Shown one piece after another: positions 62,563 through 64,000 of a DNA stretch of 64,000 nt; within the stretch, counting starts at the first letter, position 1; the number at the start of each line of letters is the position of its first letter. Under the pieces are notes generated by a model that did no database searches, was not told where the DNA came from, and saw nothing but the letters and a program-made list of their open reading frames with translations. Source of the stretch: Heliomicrobium undosum. Lineage in GTDB: Bacteria; Bacillota; Desulfitobacteriia; Heliobacteriales; Heliobacteriaceae. A program made the translations under genes and the position numbers. Location of the stretch: the NCBI RefSeq assembly GCF_009877425.1, contig NZ_WXEY01000002.1, forward strand, positions 76,960 to 140,959, given 5' to 3'.

Positions 62563-63788
62563 AGGTTGAGCCGACGGTCCTTCTGGCGGACATGAATTCC
62601 TTTTATGCCAGCGTCGAGATGGCCCACAACCCGACCTTGCGGGGACAGCCGGTGCTCGTCTGCGGCGATCCGGAACGGCGGCATGGCATCATCCTGGCCG
62701 CCTCCCGGGAAGCCAAGCGTCGCGGAGTAAAGACGGCCATGACCGTCGGCGAGGCCCGGGCGATCTGCCCTGACGCGGTCTGTGTGCGCCCGCGCATGAG
62801 TCTTTACTTAGAGGTATCCTGGCAAATCCAGCAGATCGCCCGCACCCTTTCGCCGCTGGTGGAGCCCTACAGCGTGGACGAACTGTTCATCGACGTGCGG
62901 GGCGCCGAACACATCTGGGGTGACGCCGTTGAGGCGGCCGGGATTTTCCGGCAAAGGGTCTGGGAGGCGGTAAAGGTCCCCTGCTCGGTCGGCGTCGGCC
63001 CCAACAAGTTCCTGTCCAAGATGGCCTGTGACGTGGAGGCGAAAAAAAGCCCCTCCGGCGTGGCGCTCTGGAGGGCCGATGATGTGGAAGCAAAGCTGCA
63101 TCCCCTGCCGACAGGCAAGATGTTCATGGTGGGCTCGCGGATGGAGCGGCATTTTCGCAACATGGGCCTGCTCACCATCGGCGATTTGGCCCACTACCCC
63201 GTCCACTACCTGACGCGGCGCTTCGGTCTTCGCGGCGCCGTCTACCACAACCTGGCCTGGGGGCGCGACTGCTCGCCGGTTTGCCCGGACTCGCTGGAAC
63301 AGGCCAAGAGCGTCGGCCACTCCATCACCCTGCCCCGCGACTACCACCACAGCGACGACATTGAACTGGTGCTGCTGGAGTTGACCGATGAGGTCTGCCG
63401 GCGGGCGCGTAAACTGGGCAAGGCAGGGCGGACCGTCTCCGTCGGCCTGCGCGCTTATGACCTGACACGGGGGTTCTACCGCCAGACGGCCCTGCCCTCC
63501 CCCTCCAACCTGTCGGGGGCGGTTTTTGAAAAGGCGCAGTTGCTCTTTCGCCGGCACTGGGACGGCCGCCCTGTCCGCACGGTCACCGTGGACCTGAGCG
63601 GTCTTGAAGAAGACGGCGCCCTCCAGCAGGAACTGTTCCGTGACATGGATCGGCAGGACCGGGTGAGCCGGACTATGGACCGCATCCGCGACGCCCTGGG
63701 AACGACGGCCATCGTCCGCGCCTCCTCCCTCCTGCCGTCCAGCCAGGCCCGGGATCGCGCCGTAAAGATCGGCGGCCATTACCGGTAA
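62559..63788 (+). CDS. uvrX: Y-family DNA polymerase (UvrX/UmuC-like)
   Basis: This translesion polymerase has about 409 residues. The catalytic motifs are visible: LLADMNSFYASVE (metal site I), YSVDELFIDVRG (SVDE, metal site II), and the helix-hairpin-helix region with SVGVGPNKFLSKMACD. The C-terminal little finger follows to the end. Sequence style and YolD linkage point to UvrX/YqjW rather than DinB. GTG 62559 overlaps the yolD-like stop (GTGA). It is probably induced by DNA damage because of the boxes upstream. Confidence 0.92.
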   Translation: MKVEPTVLLADMNSFYASVEMAHNPTLRGQPVLVCGDPERRHGIILAASREAKRRGVKTAMTVGEARAICPDAVCVRPRMSLYLEVSWQIQQIARTLSPLVEPYSVDELFIDVRGAEHIWGDAVEAAGIFRQRVWEAVKVPCSVGVGPNKFLSKMACDVEAKKSPSGVALWRADDVEAKLHPLPTGKMFMVGSRMERHFRNMGLLTIGDLAHYPVHYLTRRFGLRGAVYHNLAWGRDCSPVCPDSLEQAKSVGHSITLPRDYHHSDDIELVLLELTDEVCRRARKLGKAGRTVSVGLRAYDLTRGFYRQTALPSPSNLSGAVFEKAQLLFRRHWDGRPVRTVTVDLSGLEEDGALQQELFRDMDRQDRVSRTMDRIRDALGTTAIVRASSLLPSSQARDRAVKIGGHYR

Positions 63789-63901
63789 TGACCAGTAGGC
63801 GACATGGGGCGGTGAGAGCGGTTGTTTCGATGACCATTGACCTTGTTGCGCTGATGATGCTTGCGCCTCGGTAAAAATGCCTGTCGCCCTGGCGATGCCT
63901 G

Positions 63902-64000
63902 TTATCCTGCGGCTTCGACGTCCTTGGGGAAGCCGGTATCACCGGAAAGATCGGCCAGATCCCGCCAGCCCTCATTGCGCAGGCGGAACTGGAGGGAACC
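63902..64000 (-). CDS. C-terminal end of an unidentified protein (truncated by window edge)
   Basis: The last 32 codons of a minus-strand frame (…FRLRNEGWRDLADLSGDTG…) run off the window at its 5' side. The stop is TAA at 63902-63904. The amino acid composition looks like a real folded domain, but too little is present to name it. An imperfect hairpin with a T-rich tail follows on the minus strand. Confidence 0.45.
   Translation of the reverse strand, partial: GSLQFRLRNEGWRDLADLSGDTGFPKDVEAAG

Overview
The window looks like chromosomal DNA from an endospore-forming Gram-positive clostridium, most likely a heliobacterium or close relative. This is an inference from gene content (spoVK, spoVB-like, spoVM, an alpha/beta SASP, T-box and SOS elements of Firmicutes type), from strong GGAGG ribosome binding sites with many TTG/GTG starts, and from fairly GC-rich coding sequence. 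No photosynthesis gene is present to prove it. No CRISPR array, complete insertion sequence, prophage or rRNA gene was seen.

Layout. 0-6.3 kb: an unknown gene, ccdA, a seven-gene tRNA array (Glu-Phe-Tyr-Gln-Lys-Gly-His) on the minus strand, a PAS histidine kinase, miaB and a DUF3793 gene. 6.6-13.6 kb: a compact mutS-mutL-methyltransferase-miaA-hfq operon. 13.8-20.5 kb: two unknown membrane genes, spoVK, hflX (with a JAB/JAMM-like N-terminal domain), a methionine gamma-lyase-family gene and a DUF456 gene. 20.6-24.5 kb: ddl, lexA and a glucan phosphorylase. 24.6-27.7 kb: an SLH protein and about 880 bp without a recognised gene, which holds a convincing dif site. 27.7-33.8 kb: a CoA-disulfide reductase-rhodanese fusion, an Fe-S protein, and an unknown two-gene unit (C39-like peptidase plus a 791-residue protein). 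33.9-45.2 kb: leuA with a leucine T-box and a Leu-rich upstream ORF, a structured small RNA, a UPF0182 membrane protein, ACT/paaK, a potassium channel, a PHP phosphoesterase and an EF-G-like factor. 45.3-60.2 kb: spoVB-like, SASP, surE, a DUF366-queE-folE cluster, fur, a 21-residue spoVM, pssA, ahcY, an LCP protein and small zinc-ribbon genes. 60.3-64 kb: an SLH protein, a PAS protein and an SOS-type yolD-like/uvrX operon.

Global structure. Left of about 24.6 kb, 19 of 21 called genes are on the plus strand; right of it about 30 of 39 are on the minus strand. If genes run with replication, forks meet here, and the dif site at 27.54 kb lies just past the switch. The window therefore probably spans the replication terminus.

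Regulation visible in the sequence includes LexA-like boxes at lexA, at yolD-uvrX (three in tandem over the promoter) and near dif, the leucine T-box, and many intrinsic terminators. The most interesting unexplained items are the C39-peptidase two-gene unit, the inverted dif half-site with its 518-bp spacer, the Leu-rich ORF between T-box and leuA, the unassigned small RNA, the JAMM-HflX fusion and the DUF366-queE-folE linkage.
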